This document shows positions 1 to 8,283 of a stretch of DNA of 64,000 nucleotides, piece by piece; position 1 is the first letter of the stretch; every line of letters begins with the position of its first letter. The stretch is from Acidimicrobiia bacterium (lineage in GTDB: Bacteria > Actinomycetota > Acidimicrobiia > Spongiisociales > UBA4744), in contig JAOTUY010000010.1 in assembly GCA_029863625.1 (NCBI GenBank), positions 1 through 64,000 on the forward strand, given 5' to 3'. Position numbers and translations under genes: made by a program. The notes beneath the pieces were generated by a model. It saw only the letters and a list, made by a program, of their open reading frames with translations, searched no databases and was not told the DNA's origin.

Positions 1-130
1 GGGCTGACTCGGTTCTTCTCGATCTCAGCTCGCTGCGACCACATTTCGCTCCCCGCTACAGGCGCACGAGATCGCCCTAATCTCGCGCCATATCGCCCGT
101 TTCCCCAAGGCGCTCGGGATCGGCACATAT

Positions 131-147
131 GGGCGGGTGTCCCGCCC
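131..147. terminator. Hairpin downstream of the small membrane protein gene
   Basis: A perfect 7-bp inverted repeat (GGGCGGG / CCCGCCC) with a 3-base loop lies 14 bases beyond the stop codon of the minus-strand gene ending at 162. There is no T tract, so it is only a candidate terminator or 3'-end stabiliser. Confidence 0.4.
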
Positions 148-161
148 CCTCCGTCTCGAAC

Positions 162-329
162 TCACGTGTGATTGCGATTCCAACCTGACGCAGCGATTAG
201 AACGATCCCGATGAAGCCAAACCCCATCGCCGCACCAGACTCAAGTACATCCGCCAGCAAGAGGCCAGCAGCGACCAGGACGACGAGGAGTCCCAAGCCG
301 AACTGAATCTTGTTCACATTGTCCAACAT
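162..329 (-). CDS. Small two-helix membrane protein (55 aa)
   Basis: The start at 329 was chosen because a strong Shine-Dalgarno (AAGGAGG) lies 5 bases upstream of the ATG; the longer reading frame up to 422 has no such support. The protein begins MLDNVNKIQFG and has two hydrophobic segments (about residues 9-25 and 32-48) with a short acidic loop and a polar tail ending NRNHT. No family is recognised. Its plan resembles the 58-aa protein at 6826-7002 (short polar head, helix, loop, helix, tail with NR), so the two may be related; the sequence identity is too low to be sure. Confidence 0.6.
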   Translation of the reverse strand: MLDNVNKIQFGLGLLVVLVAAGLLLADVLESGAAMGFGFIGIVLIAASGWNRNHT

Positions 330-431
330 CGGGGCCTCCTTCGATGTGGCTTCATCATCGCTTCTGGCGGCCATGAAATCCAGTCTGCGTGGCTTCTCGG
401 GACTATCCGGCTGATAGCGCAAGAGTCCCAG

Positions 432-914
432 TCATCCGACTCCCTTGCTCATGGCGTACACCATCGCCGAAAGGAGTGCCGTGGCGGTCACAGCCGTCAC
501 GGCCCACAACCGCCGGCTGATCCGCAACATAGGTGCGCCCATCAAGAAGATGCTCCCAAAGAACAGGCTCACCAAGGGGACCAACACCTCGAGTCTCCCC
601 GGCGACCGCCACTCAATCGCCAACATGTACTCCACCACCACCAGCAGAACAACAAAGGCATCGAACATCAACGGACCGCTGTAAAAGCCCCAACCGGCTC
701 CACGGCGCACAAAGCTCACCAGCGCCAGCGTGGCGGGAACCGCGAGACTGGCGATCACGATTCCCACAATCCGTTGCACATCCCAGTTCGAGACCCGCGT
801 CACGAACCCGACCGCCTGCAACACATTCACCAGGTTCACGACCACCCAGATGGTCAGCACCGCCCGACCAGGGATACCCCAACCGGGTGTCGTCGTCGAT
901 CGGCTGCTCGGCAT
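432..914 (-). CDS. Integral membrane protein, unknown function (160 aa)
   Basis: Four to five hydrophobic segments (about residues 18-38, 48-66, 80-98, 108-128, 136-153) separated by short basic or acidic loops show a polytopic inner-membrane protein. A conserved-looking RRGAGWGFYSGP loop precedes the third segment. No enzymatic motif is visible and the family is not recognised. It lies upstream of the 55-aa membrane protein on the same strand, about 100 bases apart, so the two may be co-transcribed. Confidence 0.65.
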   Translation of the reverse strand: MPSSRSTTTPGWGIPGRAVLTIWVVVNLVNVLQAVGFVTRVSNWDVQRIVGIVIASLAVPATLALVSFVRRGAGWGFYSGPLMFDAFVVLLVVVEYMLAIEWRSPGRLEVLVPLVSLFFGSIFLMGAPMLRISRRLWAVTAVTATALLSAMVYAMSKGVG

Positions 915-1304
915 GGCTTAACCTTCGCGCCCCAGATGTTGTGAGTCCAGCCGTGCCATCAGCCGCAACGCCCAAGACACCCAGATCCGAGCATGCAATT
1001 GGAGGTGTGTCAACTCGCCCCGATCACCAAATATGAGCGATAACTACTGTCCGGTTTGTCAAGGGTTCGGTGCGGACGCGTTGGGCTGAACGCCATGGTG
1101 GGGGCGTTTTAGAGTCGTTGTTGTTCGTGCGGCCGGTCGAGGCGGCCGGGTGGTGGGGGATTCGCCTTCGACGCTCGTTGACATATGGCGTGCTCAACCG
1201 AGATCTGGCCGGCGACTGACAACCACGTCCGCGTTCGATGTGGGCGGGCCGGACCCAGCGTCTTGTTATCGGCGAGATCCGCACGTGGGTTCGCCCTGGG
1301 ACGG
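915..1304. other. Intergenic stretch without a supported gene
   Basis: About 390 bases between a membrane protein gene and a lipoprotein gene. The short open frames here lack ribosome sites and recognisable protein sequence. The only structure seen is the first copy of a 17-bp repeat at 1022-1038. Confidence 0.5.
1022..1038 (+). repeat. 17-bp direct repeat, copy 1
   Basis: GATCACCAAATATGAGC occurs here and again, identical, at 3836-3852. A related partial copy (CCGATCACCAAAT) is at 3051-3063. All three copies are intergenic. Confidence 0.7.
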
Positions 1305-1889
1305 TTACGCGCCGGTCTTGATCGCCTCGACGAGCGGCGCCAGAATCGCTGCAGCTTCGGTATCGCTAGCGCCGTCCAGCAGAGCCACACTGACGCGCAA
1401 CTTGTCGTTCAGTTCACTGATGAAGACGCCGTACTTCGGCCCATTCACCTTGAACCCACCCGTCGTTTCCTCGATGACCCATCCGGCTTGATCGAACAGC
1501 ACCCGCAACGAGTCGATCTCGGATTCGGCGTCCGTAACATCGAATTGGTAGATGACGCCCCGGCGGGTTTGGTCGTCGGATGCGCTGTTGCTGGTTTGGT
1601 GGCCTCTAGCCCCGGGTGCCCAGTCGATCGATTCGACGATCCGTTCGAGGTTGGGACACTCACATGGCGGTGGCGACATGCCACCATCGTCGCCCGGAAA
1701 GATGCACGCGCTAGAGGCCAGGACGATGAGGACAGCGGCCAACCAGACGGTCCATATGGTCTGCCCGCCGTTCAAGAAAAGTGCAGATCGACGATTTCGC
1801 TCTATCTGGGTTCTTCTGTTCTTTCGTCGCACACCGCTGGTATCGGTATCGATGCTCGTACAGTTGAAGGGTCGATCCGCCCAGATCAC
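1305..1889 (-). CDS. Probable lipoprotein, unknown function
   Basis: A hydrophobic stretch ending in the lipobox LASSAC predicts a lipid-anchored, extracytoplasmic protein. From the GTG at 1889 the lipid-modified Cys is residue 62, too far from the N-terminus for a normal signal peptide. A TTG at 1775 would place it at residue 24 and is the more natural start, though neither start has a clear ribosome site. The mature part has a CxC pair just after the anchor, followed by a compact alpha/beta domain of about 110 residues with no motif I recognise. Confidence 0.55.
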   Translation of the reverse strand: MIWADRPFNCTSIDTDTSGVRRKNRRTQIERNRRSALFLNGGQTIWTVWLAAVLIVLASSACIFPGDDGGMSPPPCECPNLERIVESIDWAPGARGHQTSNSASDDQTRRGVIYQFDVTDAESEIDSLRVLFDQAGWVIEETTGGFKVNGPKYGVFISELNDKLRVSVALLDGASDTEAAAILAPLVEAIKTGA

Positions 1890-2151
1890 TCATTTCCGAT
1901 CAAGAACGCCCATCTAGCCGAATAGCCCCGAGCGGCACGTCGGCGCTCGGTTCCCACGGCTCTCGGCGACCACGGCGAGTGTTGACCTCGGTGTTGTCCC
2001 TTCCGCGCCAGTCGCGAACGGGCGGCCGCAAAGAACTGCCGGTTCGGGGACTGTTGGACTGTGAAGATGGCGGTAACACTGTGTGTCGTCATGAGTAATA
2101 TCGGCACGATGCGGTCGGTTTTCGGTTGTCGAGGCCGCGGTCTTGCCTACA

Positions 2152-2931
2152 TCACGAGGTCCAGTTGGCGACCTTGGCCGTCATGCCGAACACGCACCCA
2201 TCGGAGGTCTCGAAGCGGCTCAGGCGCTCTCGAGCAACTTGCACAAGATTGGCGAGTTGTTGGTCGGAGACCGAATCACCGAGGGTCCATCCTCTGACCT
2301 CTGTCGTAACCCATTGATCAATGGACGTGAACCGACCCGAGCCCCCGGTACTCGTGTACGACACGTCAGCTACGCCCGCCGTTTCGAACAAGTCTTCCAA
2401 CACACCCTCTTTGCCCATGGCAAACGGGGCATTGAGGGAGGCTGCGGCATCGTCGCCGAGTTCATTTCGGAACAGCTCTTGCATCGCGGTGTAGCCCTCA
2501 GACCGCTCGATCGAATCCCACACTGCAACCGTTCCCCGACGAGCTACCCGAGCCATCTCTGCGACCCCACGCCCGGGATCCCGATAGAACATCACTCCGA
2601 ACTGGCACGTTGCCAGGTCGAAGGCACTGTCCTCGAACGCCAGATCCGTAGCATCGCCCTCGCGGAACTCGATGTCGCCGCCGTGGCGGCGAGCAACGGC
2701 CACCATGGCCGGATTCACATCGACCCCGACCACCCGTCCAGAGGTTCGGCTCCGTATCGTCCTGGTGAGTGCGCCCGTACCGCACGCCACGTCCACCACC
2801 GAGTCGGCCGGTTCGATCTCGGCCGAGTCAGCGATCGGATCAACGAACCTGCCGAACAGTGCGGGCACAAACAGCGCCTCGTAGACCTCCGCAGCGCTCG
2901 TGTCTATCTGTCCTCGATCGTGATCCGTCAC
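2152..2931 (-). CDS. Class I SAM-dependent methyltransferase
   Basis: The Rossmann-type methyltransferase motif I is plain (VVDVACGTGALTR, about residue 45-57 from the chosen start). Motif II (VVGVDVNPAMVAVARR) and the acidic DATDLAFED segment follow, as in the UbiE/Methyltransf_11 group. The C-terminal third is a variable substrate-binding part, so the substrate is not known. The GTG at 2931 is preferred because AGGAG lies 7 bases upstream; a frame start at 2958 adds nine basic residues without such a site. The gene stands alone between a lipoprotein and a GtrA gene. Confidence 0.8.
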   Translation of the reverse strand: MTDHDRGQIDTSAAEVYEALFVPALFGRFVDPIADSAEIEPADSVVDVACGTGALTRTIRSRTSGRVVGVDVNPAMVAVARRHGGDIEFREGDATDLAFEDSAFDLATCQFGVMFYRDPGRGVAEMARVARRGTVAVWDSIERSEGYTAMQELFRNELGDDAAASLNAPFAMGKEGVLEDLFETAGVADVSYTSTGGSGRFTSIDQWVTTEVRGWTLGDSVSDQQLANLVQVARERLSRFETSDGCVFGMTAKVANWTS

Positions 2932-3050
2932 GGCTCTTCTCCTCAAGGGTGCACTCACGCTACCAACACGACTCGCCTCTGGCCTTATCTACCCGGGGGT
3001 AGGTCCTCGGAGCTAGTGATGGGCTCAGGCAAACGTCCCCTCAACCGACC

Positions 3051-3063
3051 CCGATCACCAAAT
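3051..3063 (+). repeat. Partial copy of the 17-bp repeat
   Basis: CCGATCACCAAAT matches the first half of the repeat at 1020-1034. After a short divergent stretch both copies continue with GATAAC, suggesting a longer degenerate element. Confidence 0.45.
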
Positions 3064-3232
3064 CCGGCGAGATAACGAACAATTCGAGAAGTGCGCTAGA
3101 TCGGCACATCCAGGATCGGTTCCCGGATGCCCCCGGCGCCACGCAGTGTGGTCTCGCTTAGCCCAGTCTTCTGCTCCGCTATTACCCAGACCTTATTGGT
3201 CGACGCGGCGGTAGGCGCAGCAGCTTCGCAGC

Positions 3233-3736
3233 TCAAGTGTCGTCGGAGCGATGGTGGATGATCCCATCGACCATTGTGTCGAGGGGCTCGTCGGTCAGTT
3301 CCTCGTGTTTGAACAGCACTCGGTCGAGGACAATGAACTTGCTGACCCAAACCACGCCGAAGGCAACGAGGTTGGTCAGGTTGATAACCAGCGGGTGCGG
3401 GTCCCATTGCCGCTCGACGAACCAGACGGCCACCGTCGACAGACCGAAACCCAGCAGAGCAAGGGTCCAGAAGGGTAGGACCTCCCCCATGAAGTGGTTC
3501 TTACCCCGTTTCTGCCAAACCCAGTACCGGCTGAGGAGATACGCCGGAATGGCGCTGACACTGACGGCGAAGATGTTCGACCCTACGGCGGGCCAACCGA
3601 AGACTGTCTGCGCACCGAGCAGGAGGCTCTGTCCGAACACGACATTGAAGGCGCTGACAGCACCGAACCTGAGCAGCTTCGCACCACGCCGTGTTCGGAT
3701 GCGGCTGACCATTGAGTCGAAGAGGTTGTCGGACAC
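3233..3736 (-). CDS. GtrA-like membrane protein
   Basis: The 167-aa protein has the GtrA/DPMS pattern: a short basic N-terminus, FGAVSAFNVVFGQSLLL as the first helix, then three more helices with a basic RYWVWQKRG loop. GtrA proteins help move polyprenyl-phosphate-linked sugars across the membrane during cell-envelope or O-antigen glycosylation. No glycosyltransferase is adjacent, so the sugar cannot be inferred. The start is GTG with no ribosome site; a TATGAT box ends 6 bases upstream, which points to a leaderless message. Confidence 0.8.
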   Translation of the reverse strand: MSDNLFDSMVSRIRTRRGAKLLRFGAVSAFNVVFGQSLLLGAQTVFGWPAVGSNIFAVSVSAIPAYLLSRYWVWQKRGKNHFMGEVLPFWTLALLGFGLSTVAVWFVERQWDPHPLVINLTNLVAFGVVWVSKFIVLDRVLFKHEELTDEPLDTMVDGIIHHRSDDT

Positions 3737-3835
3737 TCAACAATCATATCGGTCGGCAGAGGATCACCTGAATGGCCCGGGTGCATCACGCCTCAATCGT
3801 CCGCATCGGCATTGGTGGCTCTCAATAGGCGAATA

Positions 3836-3852
3836 GATCACCAAATATGAGC
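3836..3852 (+). repeat. 17-bp direct repeat, copy 2
   Basis: Identical to 1022-1038 (GATCACCAAATATGAGC). It lies upstream of the GtrA start, on the promoter side of that gene. Confidence 0.7.
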
Positions 3853-4093
3853 CCATTACACACAGATTCTCAAACCGCCCCGATCGGCACCTCCGCCGCT
3901 ACCTGCCCAGCTCCGCAGCGAACGCAGGCCGTGGTGACCGTTCCATCGCTGGTTGCGCTCGATCTGCCGGATCTGCTCGAAACGGAATGCGCCATATCGC
4001 TCCGGGTCGTGAGTGATCTGGGCGCTTGAACCACCTGCAGTAGGGTCTGTCGATGGGCTACATCCAAGAGCTGCGTCGTTGAGCGCGGCCTGC

Positions 4094-4114
4094 AACTTCG
4101 GACTTGCGACTTGC
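4094..4114. repeat. Heptanucleotide array (AACTTCG, GACTTGC x2)
   Basis: Three 7-base units, the last two identical, abut the 3' end of the oxidoreductase pseudogene. It belongs to the heptamer class found in other spacers of this window. Confidence 0.55.
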
Positions 4115-4118
4115 GACG

Positions 4119-5078
4119 CTATTCGAATTTGATCACGATATTTCCGGTCTCGTGTCCCTGGTCCACGAACCGATACGCCTCGACGATCTCGTCGAGCGGA
4201 TAGCGGCGGCTGATGACGGTGCGGATCGTGCCCGCTTCGATCATCTCTCGGAGCTCATCCAACGCCTCCGCGCTCTCGGGAGCGACGCCGCCGATCAACC
4301 GCTTGCCGCCCCGACGGGCGGTCCGGAACGCTTGCAGGAACTGCAACGGCGTAGTGATCAGAACGACCAGCGCCCCAGTGGGGTGAGCGATGCCTTGCAG
4401 CCAGCGAAGGTCAGCGTGCCGGGCGTGTCGAGGATGACGTCGTAGGTCTCGCCGTTCTTCGTGAAGTCTTCAGCCGTGTAGTCGATCACAGCGTCCGCCC
4501 CGAGCGACCGGACGAGGTCGAGGTCGTCGGTCTTGCAGACGCCGGTCACTTCGGCGCCGAAGTGTTTCGCAAGCTGAACCGCGAAGATGCCGACGGCGCC
4601 CGCTGCTCCGTTGATCAGCACCTTCTTGCCGGGCCCCACCCCGGCCTTGCGGAGGAAGTGCAGCGCGCCGAGCGCACCATGGGGCACGGCGGCAGCCTCA
4701 TCCCAACTCATGTTCGCTGGCTTCCGCGTCACGGCCCCGTCTTGGGACATGCGTTTACTGCGCGTGACAGCCGTTGACGTCGTAGCCGTAGACCTCGTCG
4801 CCTGGAGTGAACCTCGTCACGTTGTTGCCGACGGCTTCGATCTCGCCGGACAACTCGACGCCCAAGACCGGATTCTTCGGACGGAAGATGCCCTTCTCGA
4901 TGCGGAATGGGATCCAGTAGACCGCCGGAACCCGGAACGCCCGCAAGCGGACGTCCCCCGCCGAGATCGTCGTCGCATGGACCCGGATCAGAATCTCACC
5001 ATCCTCGGGCGCGGGCTTTGGGATCTCCCGCACCTCGACGACCTCAGGGGATCCGTATCTCTCGGCTTGTGCTGACAT
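4119..5078 (-). pseudogene. Quinone oxidoreductase-type medium-chain dehydrogenase, broken by two frameshifts
   Basis: Three consecutive fragments in different frames rebuild one zinc-less NAD(P)-dependent alcohol dehydrogenase/quinone oxidoreductase. 5078-4755 carries the N-terminal GroES-like domain (ends with GDEVYGYDVNGCHAQ and a TAA). 4750-4358 carries the Rossmann segment (VLINGAAGAVGIFAVQLAK). 4346-4119 carries the C-terminus (YRFVDQGHETGNIVIKFE). At the first break the DNA fits an AEYKRM sequence minus two bases. At the second, near 4370, a shift turns GALVVLI into GRWSF-stop. Two independent lesions argue for decay rather than programmed frameshifting; assembly error remains possible. 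Confidence 0.8.
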
Positions 5079-5100
5079 GCACCATGATGTTTGGTAGTAT
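5072..5100 (+). promoter_or_regulatory. Promoter of the antitoxin gene
   Basis: CTGACA (5072-5077), a 17-base spacer and TAGTAT (5095-5100) match a housekeeping promoter. The start ATG at 5107 is 6 bases beyond the -10 box, so the transcript is probably leaderless. Confidence 0.6.
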
Positions 5101-5106
5101 GCCTAC

Positions 5107-5319
5107 ATGGAGCAGAAAGCATTTACAGTCCGACTCGACACCGATCAGGCCACCGACCTCGAGGCGGTAGCCGCCGCCGATGGTATTTCGGTGGCGGAGG
5201 TAATCCGCCAAGCGGTCGCCGATCGTATCGAGGCTCGCCGTCACGACCCCGCCTTCCAGGAACGGATCCGGTCCATCATCGAACAGAACCAGCGGGTACT
5301 CGAGCGGCTTGCTGAGTGA
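5107..5319 (+). CDS. Ribbon-helix-helix (CopG/MazE-type) antitoxin
   Basis: The 70-aa protein starts with a beta strand (KAFTVRLDTDQ), followed by two helices (EAVAAADGISVAEVIRQAV), the classic ribbon-helix-helix DNA-binding fold, then a basic/acidic helical tail. Such proteins repress their own promoter and neutralise a partner toxin. The next frame overlaps its stop by 4 bases (GTGA) and begins like a Doc/Fic toxin but is truncated, so the antitoxin may be an orphan that now acts only as a regulator. Confidence 0.75.
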   Translation: MEQKAFTVRLDTDQATDLEAVAAADGISVAEVIRQAVADRIEARRHDPAFQERIRSIIEQNQRVLERLAE

Positions 5320-5555
5320 ACGTCGCCTATCTGGACCTCGCCGACTTCCTCGCCATCAGTGAGTTAGTCCTCGGGAATCCTGCCTGCCACGCCAGACCCT
5401 CGCTCACGGGGGGACTCGCTGCGTCTGGAGATCGATCGGTGAGGCGGCTCGGGCTACGCCCGGGCCTCGAGCGGATTGGGCGACCCCGTCTTCATGGGTC
5501 GGGAGACGTCGCTGTCGAGACGTCGAAACCGGAGAGGATTCTGTTGGCGGCGTAG
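5316..5555 (+). pseudogene. Truncated Doc/Fic-like toxin remnant
   Basis: Translationally coupled to the antitoxin by a GTGA overlap. The first ~22 residues (MNVAYLDLADFLAISELVLG) resemble the N-terminus of Doc (death-on-curing) toxins, which have a Y-L-x-x-D-x-L-x-I-A pattern. After this the frame turns low-complexity and none of the three frames carries the catalytic HxFxxGN motif. Its 3' end overlaps the oppositely oriented FAD gene, so the rest of the toxin was probably lost by deletion. Confidence 0.5.
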
Positions 5556-6670
5556 ACGCCCGTGATGTAGGCATCTTCGAGGCTGCAAACATTGTGGTCC
5601 CCGATCAGATACAGGCCCGGCCCCTGTTCACACTCAAGGAGCGCATCTCCCTCGAGGTGAAACGCCGGGTTCCAGTACTGGTGCTCGACGACTTGCCAGG
5701 TGTCGAAATACTCACCGAAGTCGGGATGTTCGTGAACCGAGCAGAACAAGGTTGACCCATCCGCCTGCCGGGCGATAGCGAGCGTGGGGTCGGCCTCGGG
5801 AAACAGGCTGTAGGCAGCTCGCGACCACGGTGGACGCAGATTGCCTCTTACCAAGAACGTGTGGCTGTGGATGGGACTCTTCACGGGGCCCAGGTCGAGC
5901 AACGTGGCGGAAACTCCGATCGGGGTGGCAACCACGACGTTGTCGGCCGTGAATGTGCCGTTGGCGCGGGTCGTTATCACATAGTGGCTGCCGGCGGGTG
6001 TCACCTCGATCACCGAGTCGAAGAGCGGAGGCTCCTCGAAGTCGGCCATGAGGAGGTCGAATCGGAACGTGAACTCAAACATGGGGACGATCATCGGCAG
6101 CGCTCCCACCAGCATCGTAAAAGCGGTCAACCGGTCCAGGGATGTGAACCCGGTCCCCTGCGCGAGAGGAGTGAGGTAGGACCGGGCAATGTCCTCGATC
6201 CGATGCCGTTGGATGAACCGGGGGGCCGGTTCGTGGTAGAGGTCGAACAGCAGTCGATCCGCTCTGATCGCCTCAGCCTGTGACATCTGCAGACAATCCT
6301 GTCTGAAGGTCTCGTAGCGGCGACGGAACTTGCTCATGAGGCGAAGGAATCGGACTGCTTGCGGCAGATGCAATAACACCGGCGAGTCCGATCTGGTGAA
6401 CGAACCGTTATGGTTGCCCCGCAAGGCATCCCGCCGCCTCATCCGACGGCCCCGATCGACAAATCGATTGACGTGGCGGTAGTCGCTCCTCACGTAGTAG
6501 GCACCGAGATTGACCGTTCCGTCTGCAGAGCTGCGGATGCGGCCACCGATGGTCTCGGTGATCAGCAGGAACGGTCGTTGCCGGTCTTGGAGCCGGCGGC
6601 CGCACGCCAGGCCGGCGATCCCGCCGCCGATGATGACCGTCTCATGCCGAGGGGGCAATGGGGACCTCAC
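5492..6670 (-). CDS. FAD-dependent amine oxidase-like oxidoreductase
   Basis: An N-terminal dinucleotide motif (VIIGGGIAGLACGRRL, residues 12-27) followed by IGGRIRS is typical of the flavin amine oxidase/protoporphyrinogen oxidase/phytoene desaturase superfamily. A C-terminal FAD-contact segment (GLYLIGDHNVCSLEDAYITGVYAA) is also present. At 392 aa it is short for the family but appears complete. The substrate cannot be told from the sequence. It lies upstream of, and divergent from, the ole operon, and may share its membrane-lipid context (inference). Confidence 0.75.
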   Translation of the reverse strand: MRSPLPPRHETVIIGGGIAGLACGRRLQDRQRPFLLITETIGGRIRSSADGTVNLGAYYVRSDYRHVNRFVDRGRRMRRRDALRGNHNGSFTRSDSPVLLHLPQAVRFLRLMSKFRRRYETFRQDCLQMSQAEAIRADRLLFDLYHEPAPRFIQRHRIEDIARSYLTPLAQGTGFTSLDRLTAFTMLVGALPMIVPMFEFTFRFDLLMADFEEPPLFDSVIEVTPAGSHYVITTRANGTFTADNVVVATPIGVSATLLDLGPVKSPIHSHTFLVRGNLRPPWSRAAYSLFPEADPTLAIARQADGSTLFCSVHEHPDFGEYFDTWQVVEHQYWNPAFHLEGDALLECEQGPGLYLIGDHNVCSLEDAYITGVYAANRILSGFDVSTATSPDP

Positions 6671-6825
6671 CTCTCCCTCAGGACCCGCGATCCGTGAGAT
6701 CGGTGCCGACCTGATCTCGGAGCGAGGGCGCCTGACGACGTTCTTGCTTGGTGTACATTGCCGAGTATATGAACGGCGGCCGACGGTCGACGAGCAGACG
6801 CGATCTCATCTTGAGGCTGCAAAGA

Positions 6826-7002
6826 TCAGATCCGGTTGAAGACACTGCCCAGAACGAGAAGCACGCCACCGCCGGTGACCAGCCAGAATGCGACATCCGG
6901 ACCGACGTCTCCGCCAACCGGTATGACCCATACCGCAATGCCCAGCACGATCAGCACCAGCGCGGGGAAGAATGTCTTGTTGGTCGGTGCACTCAACCGC
7001 AT
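6826..7002 (-). CDS. Small two-helix membrane protein (58 aa)
   Basis: This ORF reads MRLSAPTNKTFFPALVLIV from the ATG at 7002, with GGAGG 9 bases upstream, and ends at 6826. It has two hydrophobic helices (about residues 11-29 and 37-54) joined by a short GGDVGPD loop and finishes SVFNRI. No family is recognised; the arrangement resembles the protein at 162-329. It lies about 155 bases upstream of the FAD oxidoreductase on the same strand and divergent from oleA. Confidence 0.65.
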   Translation of the reverse strand: MRLSAPTNKTFFPALVLIVLGIAVWVIPVGGDVGPDVAFWLVTGGGVLLVLGSVFNRI

Positions 7003-7212
7003 CAGTTTTCGCCTCCAGAATCAGTCATCCGGATCCAGCCGACCAAGCCTAACCAAAGGAGACCAAGCACCGTGGAGATGTCCTCTTTACGCCATTTGTC
7101 GCCGATTGCCAAGACCCCACTCGTTCCGATGGGGACAGATCGTCGGCCGATTTCTCCCGGGCGGGTCTACTTCCTTGGCGAAGGACGGTCACGCGCGGTG
7201 CGGAATCGACCA

Positions 7213-7218
7213 TATAGT
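7213..7218 (+). promoter_or_regulatory. Candidate -10 box of the ole operon
   Basis: TATAGT lies 45 bases before the oleA ATG in a locally AT-richer part of the spacer. No good -35 element is visible at the expected distance, so an activator or another sigma factor may be needed. Confidence 0.35.
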
Positions 7219-7263
7219 CTGTCATCCTGCCAGAATCATAAATCCCACTGAGAAAGACCCCTG

Positions 7264-8283
7264 ATGTCCGGTAACGCCACGTTCAACATGACCGACACCG
7301 CCCTCGTGTCCATCACCCATGTCGATGCACCCGAGGTGGTCACCTCCGCCTATTTCGACGACCTGCTGGCCGAGACCTACAAGCGGGTTGGGAGTCAACC
7401 TGGGTTGTTGGAGAGCCTGGCCGGCATTCGGGAGCGCCGGTGGTGGCCGGAGGGCTACCGCTACACCGATGCGGCCGCCGCGGCCGGGGCCAAGGCAATC
7501 GAAGCCAGTGGGGTGCGGGTCGATGAGATCGGCTTGCTTATTGATACGTCGGTGTGCCGGGACCGGTTAGAACCGTCCTCGGCGGTGACGGTCCACAATG
7601 CTCTCGATCTGCCCAGCTGGAGTCTCAACTTCGACCTCTCCAACGCCTGCCTGGGATTCATCAACGCGTTGCAGGTAGCGGGAAATATGATCGAGACCGG
7701 CCAGATCAATTACGCGCTGATCGTCGACGGCGAGGGAAGCCGGACCATTCAGGAGAGAACACTGGCGCGGTTGGCCGAGCCCGAGGCGACCATGGCCGAC
7801 CTGTTTGCCGAGTTTGCTTCGCTGACGCTTGGATCGGGAGGGGCGGCGGCGGTCGTGGGGCGACACTCCGACAACCCCGGCAGCCACAGGGTGGTTGGTG
7901 GGATCTCCCGAGCCGATACCAGCTACCACAACCTGTGCGTGGGGAGCCTCGATCAGATGCGCACCGACACCAAAGCGCTCCTGGATGCCGGGCTGCAGGT
8001 CTCCAAGCTGGGCTGGGGCGATGCAGAGGAGCGGGGCTGGATGGAGATCGACCGCTACATCCTCCATCAGATCTCCCAGGTCCATACCAGCCTCCTGGTC
8101 GAGCGTCTTGGCATCGACATCGCCAAAGTGCCTCTCACGTTTCCTTTCCTCGGCAACGTCGGCCCCGCCTCGATACCAATCACCCTGTCCCGCGAAGTCG
8201 ATTCGCTCCAGGCCGGCGACAAGCTGTTGCTGTTGGGGATCGGGTCGGGCATCAACGCGATGGGGATCGAACTGATCTGGTGA
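7264..8283 (+). CDS. oleA: OleA, acyl-CoA head-to-head condensing enzyme (thiolase fold)
   Basis: OleA condenses two fatty acyl-CoAs to a 2-alkyl-3-ketoacid, the first step of long-chain olefin synthesis. The 339-aa protein is related to FabH. It has the nucleophile Cys129 in SNACLGF, Glu103 in SVCRDRLEPSSA (the Cys-Glu spacing of 26 is the same as in the studied Xanthomonas OleA), His268 in YILHQ and Asn298 in FLGNVGP. The Glu separates OleA from FabH. The downstream oleBC frame overlaps its stop by 4 bases and oleD follows, which makes the assignment firm. Methionine 9 is an alternative start. Confidence 0.92.
   Translation: MSGNATFNMTDTALVSITHVDAPEVVTSAYFDDLLAETYKRVGSQPGLLESLAGIRERRWWPEGYRYTDAAAAAGAKAIEASGVRVDEIGLLIDTSVCRDRLEPSSAVTVHNALDLPSWSLNFDLSNACLGFINALQVAGNMIETGQINYALIVDGEGSRTIQERTLARLAEPEATMADLFAEFASLTLGSGGAAAVVGRHSDNPGSHRVVGGISRADTSYHNLCVGSLDQMRTDTKALLDAGLQVSKLGWGDAEERGWMEIDRYILHQISQVHTSLLVERLGIDIAKVPLTFPFLGNVGPASIPITLSREVDSLQAGDKLLLLGIGSGINAMGIELIW

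Larger units (their letters stand above)
3737..4118. other. Intergenic stretch without a supported gene
   Basis: About 380 bases between the GtrA gene start and the 3' end of the pseudogene. It holds the second full copy of the 17-bp repeat (3836-3852) and a short heptamer array (4094-4114). A minus-strand frame here contains a CVRCGAG-like segment, but it has no start signal and no recognisable family, so I do not call it a gene. Confidence 0.5.

Noticed and set aside
2143..3075. Long plus-strand open frame over the methyltransferase gene
   Set aside because: The minus strand carries a clear methyltransferase motif I; the plus frame has no recognisable domain.
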